A stretch of DNA of 64,000 nt from Sympetrum striolatum (lineage: Eukaryota > Arthropoda > Insecta > Odonata > Libellulidae), in assembly GCA_947579665.1 (NCBI GenBank), contig OX388347.1:26900562-26964561 (forward strand), given 5' to 3'. Under the pieces are notes generated by a model. That model had not been told where the DNA came from. It saw nothing but the letters and a program-made list of their open reading frames with translations, and ran no database searches. How positions within the stretch are numbered: the first letter of the stretch is position 1; each line of letters begins with the position of its first letter. Made by a program: the position numbers and the translations under genes. Positions 36,987-47,689 of this stretch are shown here, piece by piece.

Positions 36987-37956
36987 AGGCAGATTTGCCA
37001 ACTGTACTACACTGCTTGGGCGGACGCCTCAGTCAGACACTCCAAAGGGATGGGGGGAAAGGTTAAATTGCCTTGGATATCACCGCAGAGGGAGGAGCAC
37101 CGATGTGGCTGCCGATGACGCTGAGCTCGAATAGGCTGCATGGCAAGTCCCAGCCCCATACTGCAAGGGCTGTGCTCCTGACTCCTGGCTGTGGCCGTTG
37201 ACCTCTGGCGCCGTCCCATCACGTCCACGGTCCGTTGCGATAGGTGATGGACGCCTGCACTATTTTTGGTTGATCCAACCAAAGTGTTTTTTCGGTGTGG
37301 GGACAGGCACTTGCCCCTGTAGCTTAGCGCCCTTGCGCTGTCAGCTCCCCTTCCACCGTCGTCCTTTCCTTCAGGTCAGGCAATTGGCAAGGGAGTCAGT
37401 CGTCGCAGTCTTCTCTGGAGAGGGCCCGAAAGTCTTTGCGCTGATCACTCCTAGGTTTCCCAGCCCAGGTACGCCAATGACAGCAGATTTCTGATTTGCT
37501 CCTTCCGTAGGTGATAGGCGGGACGGGGGGGGTAGGAAGTGGAGTGACTGACAATTCCGACGTGACCGCACCACATTCACTCACACACGTAACTAAAGTC
37601 TGGGGATTTTAATTCGTTCCTGCCAGGTGGGGCAACAAACACACAAAGAAACACAGTCTATGAAAAAGAAACAATAGAATATCCACACGTTTATCTAGTC
37701 CTCTCGATATTCTATGAGCATCATTCACATCACATCACAAATGCCCTATACTACAACAACAACAAAAAATAGAAAACGAAAACCCTGAAAATACAAAATA
37801 ATCATCCTGCAGCATACACTAAGCACTTGATATCTCTACATTGATTAATACCTAAAACACTTAATAAGATCCCTACAGCTACACAGTTTTATAGTTCGGT
37901 GCACTCAGCACGTCGACTAGGCCAGCCAATCGGCGACGCCGGTGAATTAGGCGCCA

Positions 37957-38829
37957 CTATTCATTATGCCGTTTCCAGCCTAGCCCCTTAGTTTGTCCAG
38001 CCTGGTTCTCTGAGGACACTCGGGCCAGGGGAGGATGATATTCCGTCCCGGTGTGGCCGGCAACCCTTCTGCTGGCGGTGAGGTCGGCAGTTCCGCCGCG
38101 CCCGTGGACTGCTTCTCCACGGCAGGTGGCGACGACAGTTAGCCCGTCCTGACGACAGCTTATCGCCAGTTCCTCCTCCGCCTTCTCAGGCCAAAAATTC
38201 TCGTCCGCGGCGTCAATTTCGCAAACATGCGACTCTTCGCCGCGGATCATTGTCTTTCCCGTGAACAATTCGACACCGATTTCGTGCCCCTTTTTGAGAG
38301 TCTGTTCACTTGCCCTCGTATTACAATTGAGCAATGGAATTGCTCCATCGCCGCTGACCGTAGTTACGACCGGAAGAATAGTCACATCCTGATCCTCTTC
38401 AACAACCAAAACATTCTTACCCTGATACCCCTCGAGCTCTACCTTAGCAATCACGTCCGAAAACGGCGGTACTCGAATCGATTCCCTGACGATAACTTTA
38501 TCTGGACCTCTTGCATATTTACAGCTTAACTCTTCCGCACTACAATCAAAGTCGGTTCCGATTTCCCTACCAACGTCAGTGACACTCTTTCCAAAATCAC
38601 TAAAGTCGACTACTGATGGTAACATATCGGCCTCACCAGACTCTATTATACTACTTCCGAAAATATTTACATTATTAGTGGTCCCTTCACACAGAACAAA
38701 AACTTTATCGTCAAACGATATCAAATCGTCAAACGATATCAAATCGTCAGAGATCGCACAAAACTCGCTTTCTTTAACATTATCCTTAAATGTCTCCGGT
38801 ATGATTGCCTCGTTAGCCAAAGCCTTCAA
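37957..38829 (-). pseudogene. Gypsy-like element: linker downstream of the protease
   Basis: A 290-codon minus-strand frame. Its middle (VPPFSDVIAKVELEG ... IPLLNCN ... KKGHEIGV) resembles the segment between protease and reverse transcriptase in gypsy-type polyproteins. The N-terminal third contains SDDLISFDDLISFDDKV, where a DNA tandem duplication doubles the LISFD motif. The frame ends without reaching any reverse transcriptase, RNase H or integrase, none of which I find in the window for this element. It is separated from the protease frame by a frameshift near 38860. Confidence 0.55.
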
Positions 38830-38861
38830 TTCTTCAAGGTGATATCCGAGAGATTCGCGAT

Positions 38862-39503
38862 TTAAAACGGTATCTCTTCGTCAAAACTTATCAAACAGTC
38901 AGACTCGTTGGCCAAGTCAAGAATATTATTGTTAATACATTCGAGAGCCGGAGTATCCTTAACTTCTAAATCGCGATGAAAAACGGTATCCGTTTGCGAT
39001 TTTCCCTCCGTGAACTTAATCAAATCGTCGTCTTGGTTGTTGACGGTATCAGATCTTAACTCTTCTACGGCGAAGCTAATTAAATCTTCGTCGCCCTCAT
39101 CCCTTCCCCTATTCTTCGGTTCCTTATTTGCAATACGCAACAATTGACTCCCTTCAGATTTATTGTGGGCACCAATAATCCCACCGGTCGGTTTTAAATC
39201 AATTTCATGACCCTTGCTGATTTCTATTTTACGGTGGGTAAACGACAATTTACTTCCGTAACGAACCATGAAATCGAGTCCTAAGATTCCCTCGTATTTG
39301 GTGTTTCCAAGATCTACTACTAGTACATCGTGGGGATACGAGCTTCCGTCGATTATAAAAGGGACATAACACTGACCGATAATAGATAGGGCGTGACCTG
39401 AAGCACTGCGAACAGGCGAGTGATACTCAGTAACTTCTAATTCGCGAAACGGAAAATTCTTACTGTGAACAATAGTCACCGCCGCGCCACTATCAACAAG
39501 GAA
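38862..39503 (-). pseudogene. Retropepsin-like aspartic protease of a gypsy-like element
   Basis: Just after an in-frame TGA (39504-39506) the minus strand reads FLVDSGAAVTIV, the catalytic D-S-G-A motif of retroviral-type proteases. Later residues GILGLDFMVRYGSKLSF fit the flap and C-terminal ILG-x-D signature. The protein would work as a dimer to cleave the Gag-Pol polyprotein. The region upstream of the TGA (39504-39695) is in the same frame, so a single stop separates the protease from its usual leader; this may be decay or programmed readthrough. Acidic DLISF/DLIKF motifs recur in the C-terminal half. Confidence 0.75.
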
Positions 39504-39681
39504 TCAGTATGTCCTTCCTAATATACATACGGAAATCGTCATCCCCGCCTCCGGTGTCACTGATAAAATTAATTCCTCCCCGACCCGTTGGTCAGGGTGG
39601 GGATGTTTCCCGAATTCTGAGGAACTGCTCGAGACGGGCAATGAATAGGACGGTGGCCTCCCTCTTTGCACAACCCGCAAA

Positions 39682-40345
39682 TCAAAAGGGGGCAATCCTT
39701 GGATAGGTGCGTCTTATCCCCGCAATTAAACATTCGCGATTTTGATTATTGCCTCTCGAACGACATTCACGCGCAAAATGCCCGGTCTTTCCGCACTGAT
39801 AACAGGTGCGGTTAGAGTTTTGAAGATTCGGTTCTGAACCTCGATTGAAATTAACCGCTCTTGCCGACGGCCTAGACTGCATGACCTGAGCGGAATTAAT
39901 TTGATTTGCGCAATCACACATTGGTGAACGATCCCAATGTGAGTCATTATGAGGATACGATGGAAATTTCGGACAGGAGCTGAACTGATCTTGGGGAAAC
40001 GATGGGGAAGCGAATGGGGACGCGTGCTGTAATGAATTAATCCCTGGCAACATGTTCGCGTAATTTCTTGCGTTCGACTCCTCGAGAGCAGCATATTCTT
40101 CCGCCTCGATAATATTTTTGGGGTTTCGTACCAAGACGAACCTCTCAATCTCTCCCCTTAATCCCATTAAAAATTGAGAGAGAAGTCGGCTGTCAATCAT
40201 TTTCTTACATGCCTCGGAAGTGTCCAAATAGCCAGCCCCTACAAATAATGCAAAAAAAGAATTAGTTTCCAAATCACAAAAAAGGAAGCAATCCACAACT
40301 ATAATGGGGAACTTACCATCCATCTGTTCTCCGGTCAGCTCACCA
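39682..40345 (-). pseudogene. Gypsy-like Gag with CCHC zinc knuckle
   Basis: The minus-strand frame contains a capsid-like segment (IDSRLLSQFLMGLRGEIERFV) and, near the C-terminus, CYQCGKTGHFAREC, a CX2CX4HX4C zinc knuckle that binds RNA. The N-terminus is truncated at about 40.36 kb. Nucleotides 40239-40316 look like a small intron (GTAAGT donor, TTATTTGTAG acceptor, 78 bp), but the frame also reads through it without a stop. The next region (39504-39695) lies in another frame, so Gag and protease are offset as in many retroelements, or by mutation. Confidence 0.7.
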
Positions 40346-40495
40346 CCATCACATCCAAATACTACATAGGTTAATACAAATTACATAAAACAAATAAAGA
40401 ATAATCGACACTGTACCCTGATTTAGAAAATAGAAAATAAGAGAATAGCAAGTATTACAGTAAAATTAAATTTTGCTGTAAACAATGAAACATAA

Positions 40496-43400
40496 TCACA
40501 ATGATTTGTTTACATGACTACAATAGTCCTTTAAAGCGGCACTAACCAAGATATCTATTAACTTTTTAACAGTATTTGCTCCGTGACTTTCACAGTTAAT
40601 GAAAGTATAATCTACGGAAGACAAAACCGTGGCAGTGATCACCTCACTCACTTTGTCCTCAGTCTGCACCTGGGGAATAGTAGCATTCAAAAGGGCCATT
40701 GACTTGGCAACAGCCGTTACAAGCCTCTCACTCGGATAATGGAGCATTCCTCCCCTTTAAAATCAATAAATATTGTGCCTGGGTGAGGATGGTCAACTGT
40801 TACGGAGTTTCGGCAATTGTCACAACTCTGCAGCAAAACACTTTCAAGAAATTGGGCGCACCAAAGACCAGGAGACTGCAGGTGAATGTTTTTAATGTCC
40901 AATCGATTTTGGAAATCCTGAGAGACCACAACGGAATCAGAGGACATATTACCAACCTCAGGGGCACCATCACATAACCAATTAAAATCGCTGAGCAAGC
41001 AGAAATTATCCTGCTCGCAGTTCCCTTTTGTCACCCGTGAAGAAATGCCATTTATTAGCACAGTCTTGAAGCTGCTCAGAAACTGCTGGTACGTAGGGTG
41101 AGCGTTTGACCCACAATTGTACCTTATCTGCCCGAAAAGGTTTTCCAAGGGGTCTTGGTTTATGTTCCTCGTCTCCATTCTTGGAACTAGAACCTGGAAC
41201 TCTTCCAACAGCATAAGAACTGCCCTAATGGATGCCAACCAGCCACGTTTGGATGGCAGATTCACCTTCTTTCCATCCTTCGTAACAAACTGATATGCCT
41301 CGATGGAGCATATCATTCTCCTCCACAAGGCAGCATGGCCACTTTCCATGGTTACTGCCTGCCTTAAATGCTTTGCAGCCTTTGAAGTTTTTCTTGATGC
41401 ATTGAAGCTGTCAAAAACATCATCAATGTCTGCCAGAAAGGAAGCTGTAGCAATTGCCTCATTTGGCAGATAACCTGAGAAAAAGTAAATGGAAAAAAAA
41501 CTTGTATCAAAGCTGAGATTATGTATTTGAACAGTTTAATAAAAAGTAATTCCCACACACACAGTAAATTAAGACAATTGCTTTTCAAGTAAAATAAAAA
41601 TATCATACAAAGAAGAAAAAATTTCAAATGCAACGTGAGATTACATTTACACTTACCATGAGCTACATAGGTGCTAACTGTTGCTGCCACAGAACTACTG
41701 AAAATTTCAGCTGCATACTTGACTTTCATTTTGTCCCTTCCCATCGGGTTCAAGTGCTTCTGACTCAACATTAACAGTTTCCGGATGGAGATGCTATCAT
41801 CAAGCTCCTTCACAGTTTCAATATGTTCAAACTTAGCTTTCATCTGCACCTTCTTCCCAGCAACTTCAACATCAACCAGGACATCATATTTCAAAAATAA
41901 GTTGCAAAAACATTTAAGCAGATGCGGGGGATCAAAGAAAGTAAACACTTTTCTCCCTCCAAAAATGAAAAACGGTTCATTAAAGGTAGAACCAAGGAGA
42001 CTGATGGCCTTAACATTGTTAGTCCCCATGTCGCAGACTGTGGCACACAGTCAAATTTGCGCTAGATAATTTCTCCAGCAAATCAGTGATTATATCAGCG
42101 ATTTTAACTGCAGACATGCCAGTGTCACTTAAGTAATATGACAGCGGCTGTTTCCACTGCTGAAAAATTCCTTGAACGGAAAAGACAAGAACTAGCTTCG
42201 CTATCTTGTCACATCTGCTGTGACCATCATCCACAAAACCATCTATCCTGTCCAGTTTTCTGTTATACTGCAAATTTTGTTTGATGGACATCTCATCGAA
42301 AACTAATGTGCAGTATCTGCCTATGTCCTTCAAATTTTGGACATTGGCCAAAAGATGAGATAGAATGGGAGAGCTGGTACCAGGTGGGAATTGTATTGCA
42401 TTTAACATGCTGGAAAGCGTCCTTTTACAGGGCAGGTCACAAATAGTCCTGAAGTATGCATATGCTCTAGGACTCTTCTTATACAGAGACATACAAAGTG
42501 CCTTCTCCTCCTTCGTCCACCTCCGGCCTTTCGGACTGGGGTTAATTCTTAGCTGTGACATAAAAAGGAGAGCTTTTAAAGGAGGGAATTCCTTGGAAAT
42601 AAAATCCACCATCAAATCCTTTCTGTCCTTAACCAGTTTACGCAAATTCAGTGAGGTTTTCTTTGCTCTCATAAGGTTCTTACGGCTTCTGCGAAGAGCG
42701 CCAAGCATCTTCTTTTTCCTGGGAGTGAGTTCCGACTTCTGAATACTCAATTGCTGCAGAAGAGATCGTCTCGCCCGTGGTGCACCCTTCCCATCCGAAG
42801 TGGTAGCCTCAATGACTGGAGTAGAGGCAGCTTGAGGCAGTTGGGAAGAAAGTGGCGAGTCGAAAGAGCAATCATAAGATGAAGAAGGGATAGAGTCCAT
42901 GGCAGTTTGAGAGGTTGAAGGAATTCCCTCATGTGATTCCTGAGGACTTGGCATAACCAAAGGTGCAGGTTGCAGAGCTTCTAGTGATGCTGTGGCTGAG
43001 GAATCAGGCATACAAAGGTCAGGGTATGCTTTTAGTGAGAGTTTCGTGCCAGAAGGATTGTATTGCGCTGTGCTGAAGTGATGTGAACAGATCCGGAAGC
43101 CCGATTTACATAGACTAGCAACTGTCAGTGCAGATATCCTGTCATTACAGGTAGCCTTCACCCATCGCTCTCACCTGAAAATTTTCATACTTTTAGTTAC
43201 AATTTTAACAATACTATATTACACAATTTTAGAGTACTATGAAATACTAAACCTAATTTTAAAAAATATTCATCACTCACTGTTAACAATATATGAAATA
43301 GGTTTTTGTCTCATTCATATGTACTTTTTTATTTGTTAACATGCCTTGTGTTACAATTCATTTTCATCCATGGCATTGATTATTTCTTATATAAACTTAC

Positions 43401-44044
43401 ACTTTTCATTAACTATTCTATTTGCGAATTCCAATTTAACCATTCTTAGTATCATTGAATATGTAAACTTTAATATTTATGATAGTAACTTTAGGCTTTC
43501 AACTCATGTACTTTACCGTATCATATCATTTCATTTCTGTTAAAGTGATTTCAGTGATTGCAAATTAAATGTAAACAAGGGTATATCCCGTTAAAAAAAG
43601 TAATACTACTACAAATACTATAACACTACCGACAATTCTGTAACATGATAAGTTTTGAATGTTAGGTAAAATTCACCCCTGCCAAAAAACGTGGTGGAAA
43701 GTGCAAGCCACCGTCGAAAAAGGCCACGTTTTTCCACGGGGGCTAGTTGCATGATATTGTAGATTTACCGTAATTTCTTGTAAAGTACGTTAGTAAATTT
43801 TATAATTGCGATTCATTCGCCTAACACTCATAGTAAATGATAACACAATGCGTATAATTAACACTCGCCATCACGAAATTAAATCTTTCCACCACAATCA
43901 GAATACAAATACCGTTGGTATTAATTTACTTCATAGCACATACCTGTCTGAAGTTCTAGGGAAAAAATGAAACTTCAAGTTTGGATTCAGAGTTTCTGTG
44001 CTGGCACATCCGAAAACACAACATGCTCTGGTAGCCTTGCCCAT
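40496..44044 (-). pseudogene. P-element transposase (THAP9-like), spliced, with several lesions
   Basis: Exon 1 (43944-44044) begins MGKATRACCVFGCAS and contains FHFFPRTSD before a GTATGT donor: the first half of a THAP zinc finger (C-x4-C). Exon 2 starts near 43175 after TTTTCAG, completes the THAP domain (RWVKATCND ... FRICSHHF), and continues through a serine/proline-rich linker and a coiled-coil-like basic region into the RNase H-like core (LVFDEMSIKQNLQYN; DMGTNNVKAISLLG; FFDPPHLLKCF). An intron at 41475-41656 has GTAAGT and TTTTTCTCAG sites. Exon 3 carries the GTP-binding/insertion-type region (ENLFGQIRYNCGSNAHPT) and the C-terminus, ending at 40496. Lesions: an in-frame TGA at the start of exon 2, a one-base shift near 42045 and another near 40740. 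Terminal repeats were not identified. Confidence 0.88.
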
Positions 44045-44096
44045 TGAAGTGGCTCAGATACCTGCAAAATACTAATTGCGTTAACAAAAATACTAA

Positions 44097-44922
44097 TAAT
44101 ATAAGATGCGGTAAGTTCATAGACCCCACTACAATTCAATACGTCCCTCTTGTCTTTAGAATTACCCAGTAGTTTACCAATGTTCCTCGGTGTATAATAC
44201 CCGGCTTTGAAGTTTTCCGGTAAGGCTTTTCCCAGCTTGTACGATATCTTTCCCAAGAACGGCAATCTCCTCCATTTCACTTTCGGGATTTCCATCGGTG
44301 AGAGGCCTGGGGATATTTTCAGTTCCGCCCGTTTCTTTAATTTTCTTCTTAAAATGTTATTGATTAGTTTTTCGGTTTAACCATTCTGAACTGCTATGCA
44401 TTTTATTACCTTAAGCTCAAGTTCATAATTTTCTTGAGAAAGAGGAATTTCTAATAATCTATTGATCATTGCATGGAACGCGGCGTGTTTGTGCGAGTGG
44501 TGATGGGTGGAGTTATTGGGGATTACTTGACCGGTATATGTGGACTTTCGGAAGATTTTAAATAAAGGTTTCCTGTTTTCCAGTGAGATAGTGAGGTCTA
44601 AAAAGTTGAGCGAACCGTCTTTCTCTTTTTCCATGTCAAACTTTAAATTTTTATGCAAAGAATTTAGGAACTCTAAAAATGCATTTAATTGGTCTATACT
44701 GCCTCCCCATACACAAAAAACATCGTCTACATAACGTCGCCAAAATAATATGAGTTTAATTAATTCGTTACCATTGTTTAACAAAATGGATTCAAAATTG
44801 TCCATGAATATTTCCGCGAGAATTGGGGAAAGAGGAGATCCCATAGCTAATCCTTCGTCGTTCTGGCGGTATAGGTTGTTATTAAAAAGAAAATAATTTT
44901 GTTCCAGGCAGATAGATGTTTA
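44097..44922 (-). pseudogene. Penelope-like element reverse transcriptase, truncated at both ends
   Basis: The minus strand reads LYRQNDEGLAMGSPLSPILAE, FWRRYVDDVFCVWGG (the YVDD catalytic aspartates) and DGSLNFLDLTISL: motifs of Penelope-type reverse transcriptase. The frame continues through one in-frame TAA (about 44380) into KPRNIGKLLG-like thumb sequence and stops at GVYEL, the first residues of the GIY-YIG endonuclease usual in this family; the rest of that domain is missing. The 5' side is cut at about 44922, beside a 20-bp tandem duplication (CCAGATTAAACTTTGTATT). Such elements copy themselves by target-primed reverse transcription, often near telomeres or in heterochromatin. Confidence 0.85.
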
Positions 44923-44961
44923 ATACAAAGTTTAATCTGGAATACAAAGTTTAATCTGGAA
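44923..44961. repeat. 20-bp tandem duplication at the Penelope/MADF junction
   Basis: AATACAAAGTTTAATCTGG occurs twice in direct succession, exactly where Penelope sequence meets the MADF-BESS remnant. It may be a repair or insertion scar. Confidence 0.7.
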
Positions 44962-45695
44962 GCTTCTTGAAAGACAGTCTGAGACATTTTATTTGCTCTG
45001 AATGTCAAGGAAGGCGATTTTTGTGAAGTATCAGATCCAAAGGATGGTGGATAAGGTGGCAATTGAAATGAAATAGGAGAATCAGTATGTGATGGAATGA
45101 TTGTTGATGATCTCATTTCCTTAAATTTGTGAGCCTCCAATGCTTCGGTGACATCCCCCAAGATTTTCATTCTGAGTTTCATTTTCTCTATTTGAATAAG
45201 ATCTTTTACTGATGGTAACTAACTCGTAAAAAAGAATAGTCCTCATCATCTTCATATCTATTTGACTGTCGAGAAAAGCATTGCTCCAGCAGGTCAAGCT
45301 TTCTTCTTTCAATAGTAAGAGCCTGCCAATCTATCTTTCTTCCAACATGTTTTGGTAGTGATTTGGCTTGACAAAGTAAATTGATGCTTCTGGTTCATTT
45401 GAAAGATTGGTCAAGCTTGCCAGTGGCTCAGTGGCTTCTACACTATTTACATTTTCCTCATCTGGCGTGTGGGGGTTCGGGTCAAGTGGAGGGAGCTCAT
45501 TTTCTTTTACCATGGGAGGTAAATTTCCTGAGGTGTCCCTTGGTGTCATTACATCCCTCAGAAACAGCATGTTGTTGAAAAATGGCCAAATATCACAAAC
45601 ATATGCTTCTTGACTGCTCTTAGTTTCATGCTGAGTTTTAAATTTCCTTCTGAAGGTGTCCCTCAGGTTTTCCCAAGTTTCACGAGCCTGATCAC
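44950..45695 (-). pseudogene. MADF-BESS protein of a PIF/Harbinger transposon, frameshifted
   Basis: After an acceptor (TTTTTTTTCAG) at 45695 the frame reads GDQARETWENLRDTFRRKF and SSQEAYVCDIWPFFNNMLFL, the second half of a MADF domain (a SANT/Myb-like DNA-binding fold). A serine/proline linker follows, then DDEDYSFL and, after a frameshift, PSVKDLIQIEKMKLRMKIL, which fits a BESS protein-interaction motif. Frameshifts lie near 45335 and 45215. In PIF/Harbinger elements a MADF or Myb-like protein cooperates with the transposase, which fits the Harbinger remnant on the opposite strand about 250 bp away. The first exon is not found. Confidence 0.7.
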
Positions 45696-45946
45696 CTGAA
45701 AAAAAAGATTTTTATTGGTATCAATTGAAGCTACATAGCATCACTACAAAACCGTTCCCTCACCATGTGGTTAATATTGTAATTTGGTTTTACTGGTTCA
45801 GGTACTTAGTGACTGGAATGTCATTTCGGTCCTTAGGTCTAACGTTTCGAATTAATGGTTTCAACACTGGCCAATGAGTTTCGTCAGTCGTCGATGCAAT
45901 ATATAAAATTTTCTCTCAGCGACACATACGTGTTCCTGATCAGAAA

Positions 45947-46379
45947 ATGTTTGAAGAAATTGTGGCGGGATTCCAGGAGTGGTGGATTTTAATTCATACT
46001 GTTAGATGCAATGATGGCAAGCACATCCAAATTAAATGTCCGAAAGAGAGTGTAACTATGTTTTATAACTGCAAACATTTTTTCTCAAGAGTGCTACAAG
46101 CTGTTGCTGATTACTGCTGTCGATTTATTTTTGCGGATGTGGGAGGTTATGGAAAACTGTGATGGAGAAACTTTTCACACATCTTCTTTGTCTACATTCT
46201 TGGAAATCTGTCATGATAATTTAATGCCACCGTCATCTCTTGAAGAAATTGTTACAGATATGCCATTTGTCATACTTGGAGACGATGCTTACTCTTTTAA
46301 AACATACCTAATGAAACCTTACTCCAAACGTCTTCTATCACATGAAGAAAAGGTTTTCAACTATGTGGTCGTCCATTAA
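45947..46379 (+). pseudogene. PIF/Harbinger transposase (HARBI1-like DDE_4), partial
   Basis: The plus strand reads CNDGKHIQIKCP (first catalytic aspartate in the DGKH context), FYNCKHFFSRVLQAVADY and FADVGGYGK; then, after a one-base frameshift near 46155, NCDGETFHTSSL and VILGDDAYSFKTYLMKPYS, ending LLSHEEKVFNY. These match the DDE core of Harbinger nucleases in order. The N-terminal third is missing. The C-terminus is interrupted directly after FNY by GGTCGTCCATTAATCATGTG, which resembles the end of the 120-bp MITE family seen at 9514. The element therefore took at least three hits: truncation, frameshift and insertion. Confidence 0.8.
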
Positions 46380-47019
46380 TCATGTGATGTTTTTTTGCAA
46401 CTTTTTAACCCCCCTCCTCCATGGTGATACATGGTGAGGTTTTAGACTAACCCCCCCTACCCAAAATCAGGTGTATTTTTCGGTAAAAAGTATTTTAAAA
46501 CTTTCAGATGACTATCTATAAATACAGGTATAATCTAATTTATTTCTGGGAAATTGAGCACCATGATAAAAATGTCCAGACAGACACTTGAGTCATCAAG
46601 CCACTTGGAGTCATCATTTTCACGCAATACATAAAGAATCTCTCTTGATCCTCGTGTGAGGATGCAGATCATTAAATTCTTTTTGAGCCACACTAGGTTT
46701 TTTTCCCATTTTATAAAAATAAAAGTAGCGTATGCTGGGAAAATGTATATAAACTGATGTTGACAAAACAGAGAGAATAGTGAAATGTATCTGCTTACTC
46801 CACAGCATAGTTATTGACCATGATGGAATTGAAATCAACTCCGCAGCATTACAAGATTCTTTTAATGAATCACCTCTTCAAAAAGGTTTTTCAGCTAGAG
46901 CATTCAACAGATCATAACGGCTGACTCAAATCATTAGAGATACTTTCAAGTCCTACTTCAATGTAATCGGTGCCATTCCATGGCAAAACAAACACATTCA
47001 GTAACAATATTATTTATTA
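46380..47019. other. Non-coding DNA between the Harbinger remnant and the solo LTR
   Basis: Begins with MITE-like terminal sequence (about 46366-46460, C-rich). No gene recognised. The 72-codon minus frame at 46620-46838 has no known domain. Confidence 0.45.
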
Positions 47020-47023
47020 TTAC

Positions 47024-47231
47024 TGTAGCGAGGATATTTTTGGGGTCTAAGAAAGAACTAAACTTTTCCCAATTCTAAAGAAACAAAACCTTTTATTCCC
47101 ACGAACAGAACACGCTACAAAACTTCAAAACTGCACTAACTGAAGCTTGGGACTCACTCGTTGCACACCGTCTCTCGTCCCTCTTGCGGCCAGTACACAA
47201 AACATAAACAAAGGACAGCCACACTGCTACA
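47024..47231 (-). mobile_element. Solo LTR, 208 bp, with TTAC duplication
   Basis: The segment starts TGTAGC and ends GCTACA, a perfect 6-bp terminal inverted repeat with the LTR-type TG...CA. TTAC occurs at 47020-47023 and 47232-47235 as a 4-bp target-site duplication. Read on the minus strand it has a canonical AATAAA (in GGGAATAAAAGG), suggesting that orientation. It has no open frame. Solo LTRs arise by recombination between the two LTRs of one element. Confidence 0.82.
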
Positions 47232-47239
47232 TTACTACT

Positions 47240-47689
47240 TTTACGATATTAATCAGTAATAACTTTTAAAATTTTAGTTTTTTTAGTTATCACATCTAAA
47301 ATAATAAATTCATCACAATATTGATTAAAAAAACTTCAGGAATGTGTTATTAACCCTTTGTGTAGTGAGTGTTTTTCGTGCTGGCTAACCCCCAATAGTG
47401 TGTTATTTTTTCCAAAAAACTAAATTAGGTCAATTTTTAGTTTCATTGGCTAAAATCATGTGTTTGTTATATTTATCTATGTAAACATGTTTATCATACA
47501 TTATACTCTTTTTAAATAATTTTTTAAACATTTATGAAATTAAACATGTTTTGTCCCCAGCAATTCTCCCGTGTCTATCTGTAAGTAATGAAGTATTGGG
47601 ATTAGCAGTCTCATATATTTATTTCATTATAATGGTATTCATAGTAAAATTTATAGGGTCTATATTTATTCCTTAAATTAAAAAAATTT
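47240..47689. other. AT-rich non-coding DNA
   Basis: No gene or repeat recognised between the solo LTR and the piggyBac remnant. Confidence 0.6.

Larger units (their letters stand above)
35945..37956 (-). mobile_element. LTR-like GC-rich DNA downstream of the gag-protease relic
   Basis: The left edge, TGTCGCAGCGACGACATT, is a terminal hairpin much like the one that opens the LTR-like insertion at 49040 (TGTCGTAGTGGTTACTACGA). Read on the minus strand the sequence ends ...CGACA, with an AATAAA about 70 bases earlier; near the other side TATAAAA occurs about 70 bases after the coding frame ends. This suggests the 3' LTR and leader of the adjacent gag-protease element, but the right boundary is not defined and 2 kb is long for one LTR. 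It contains an imperfect duplication and a minisatellite (listed separately). The many overlapping open frames here reflect GC richness. Confidence 0.4.
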
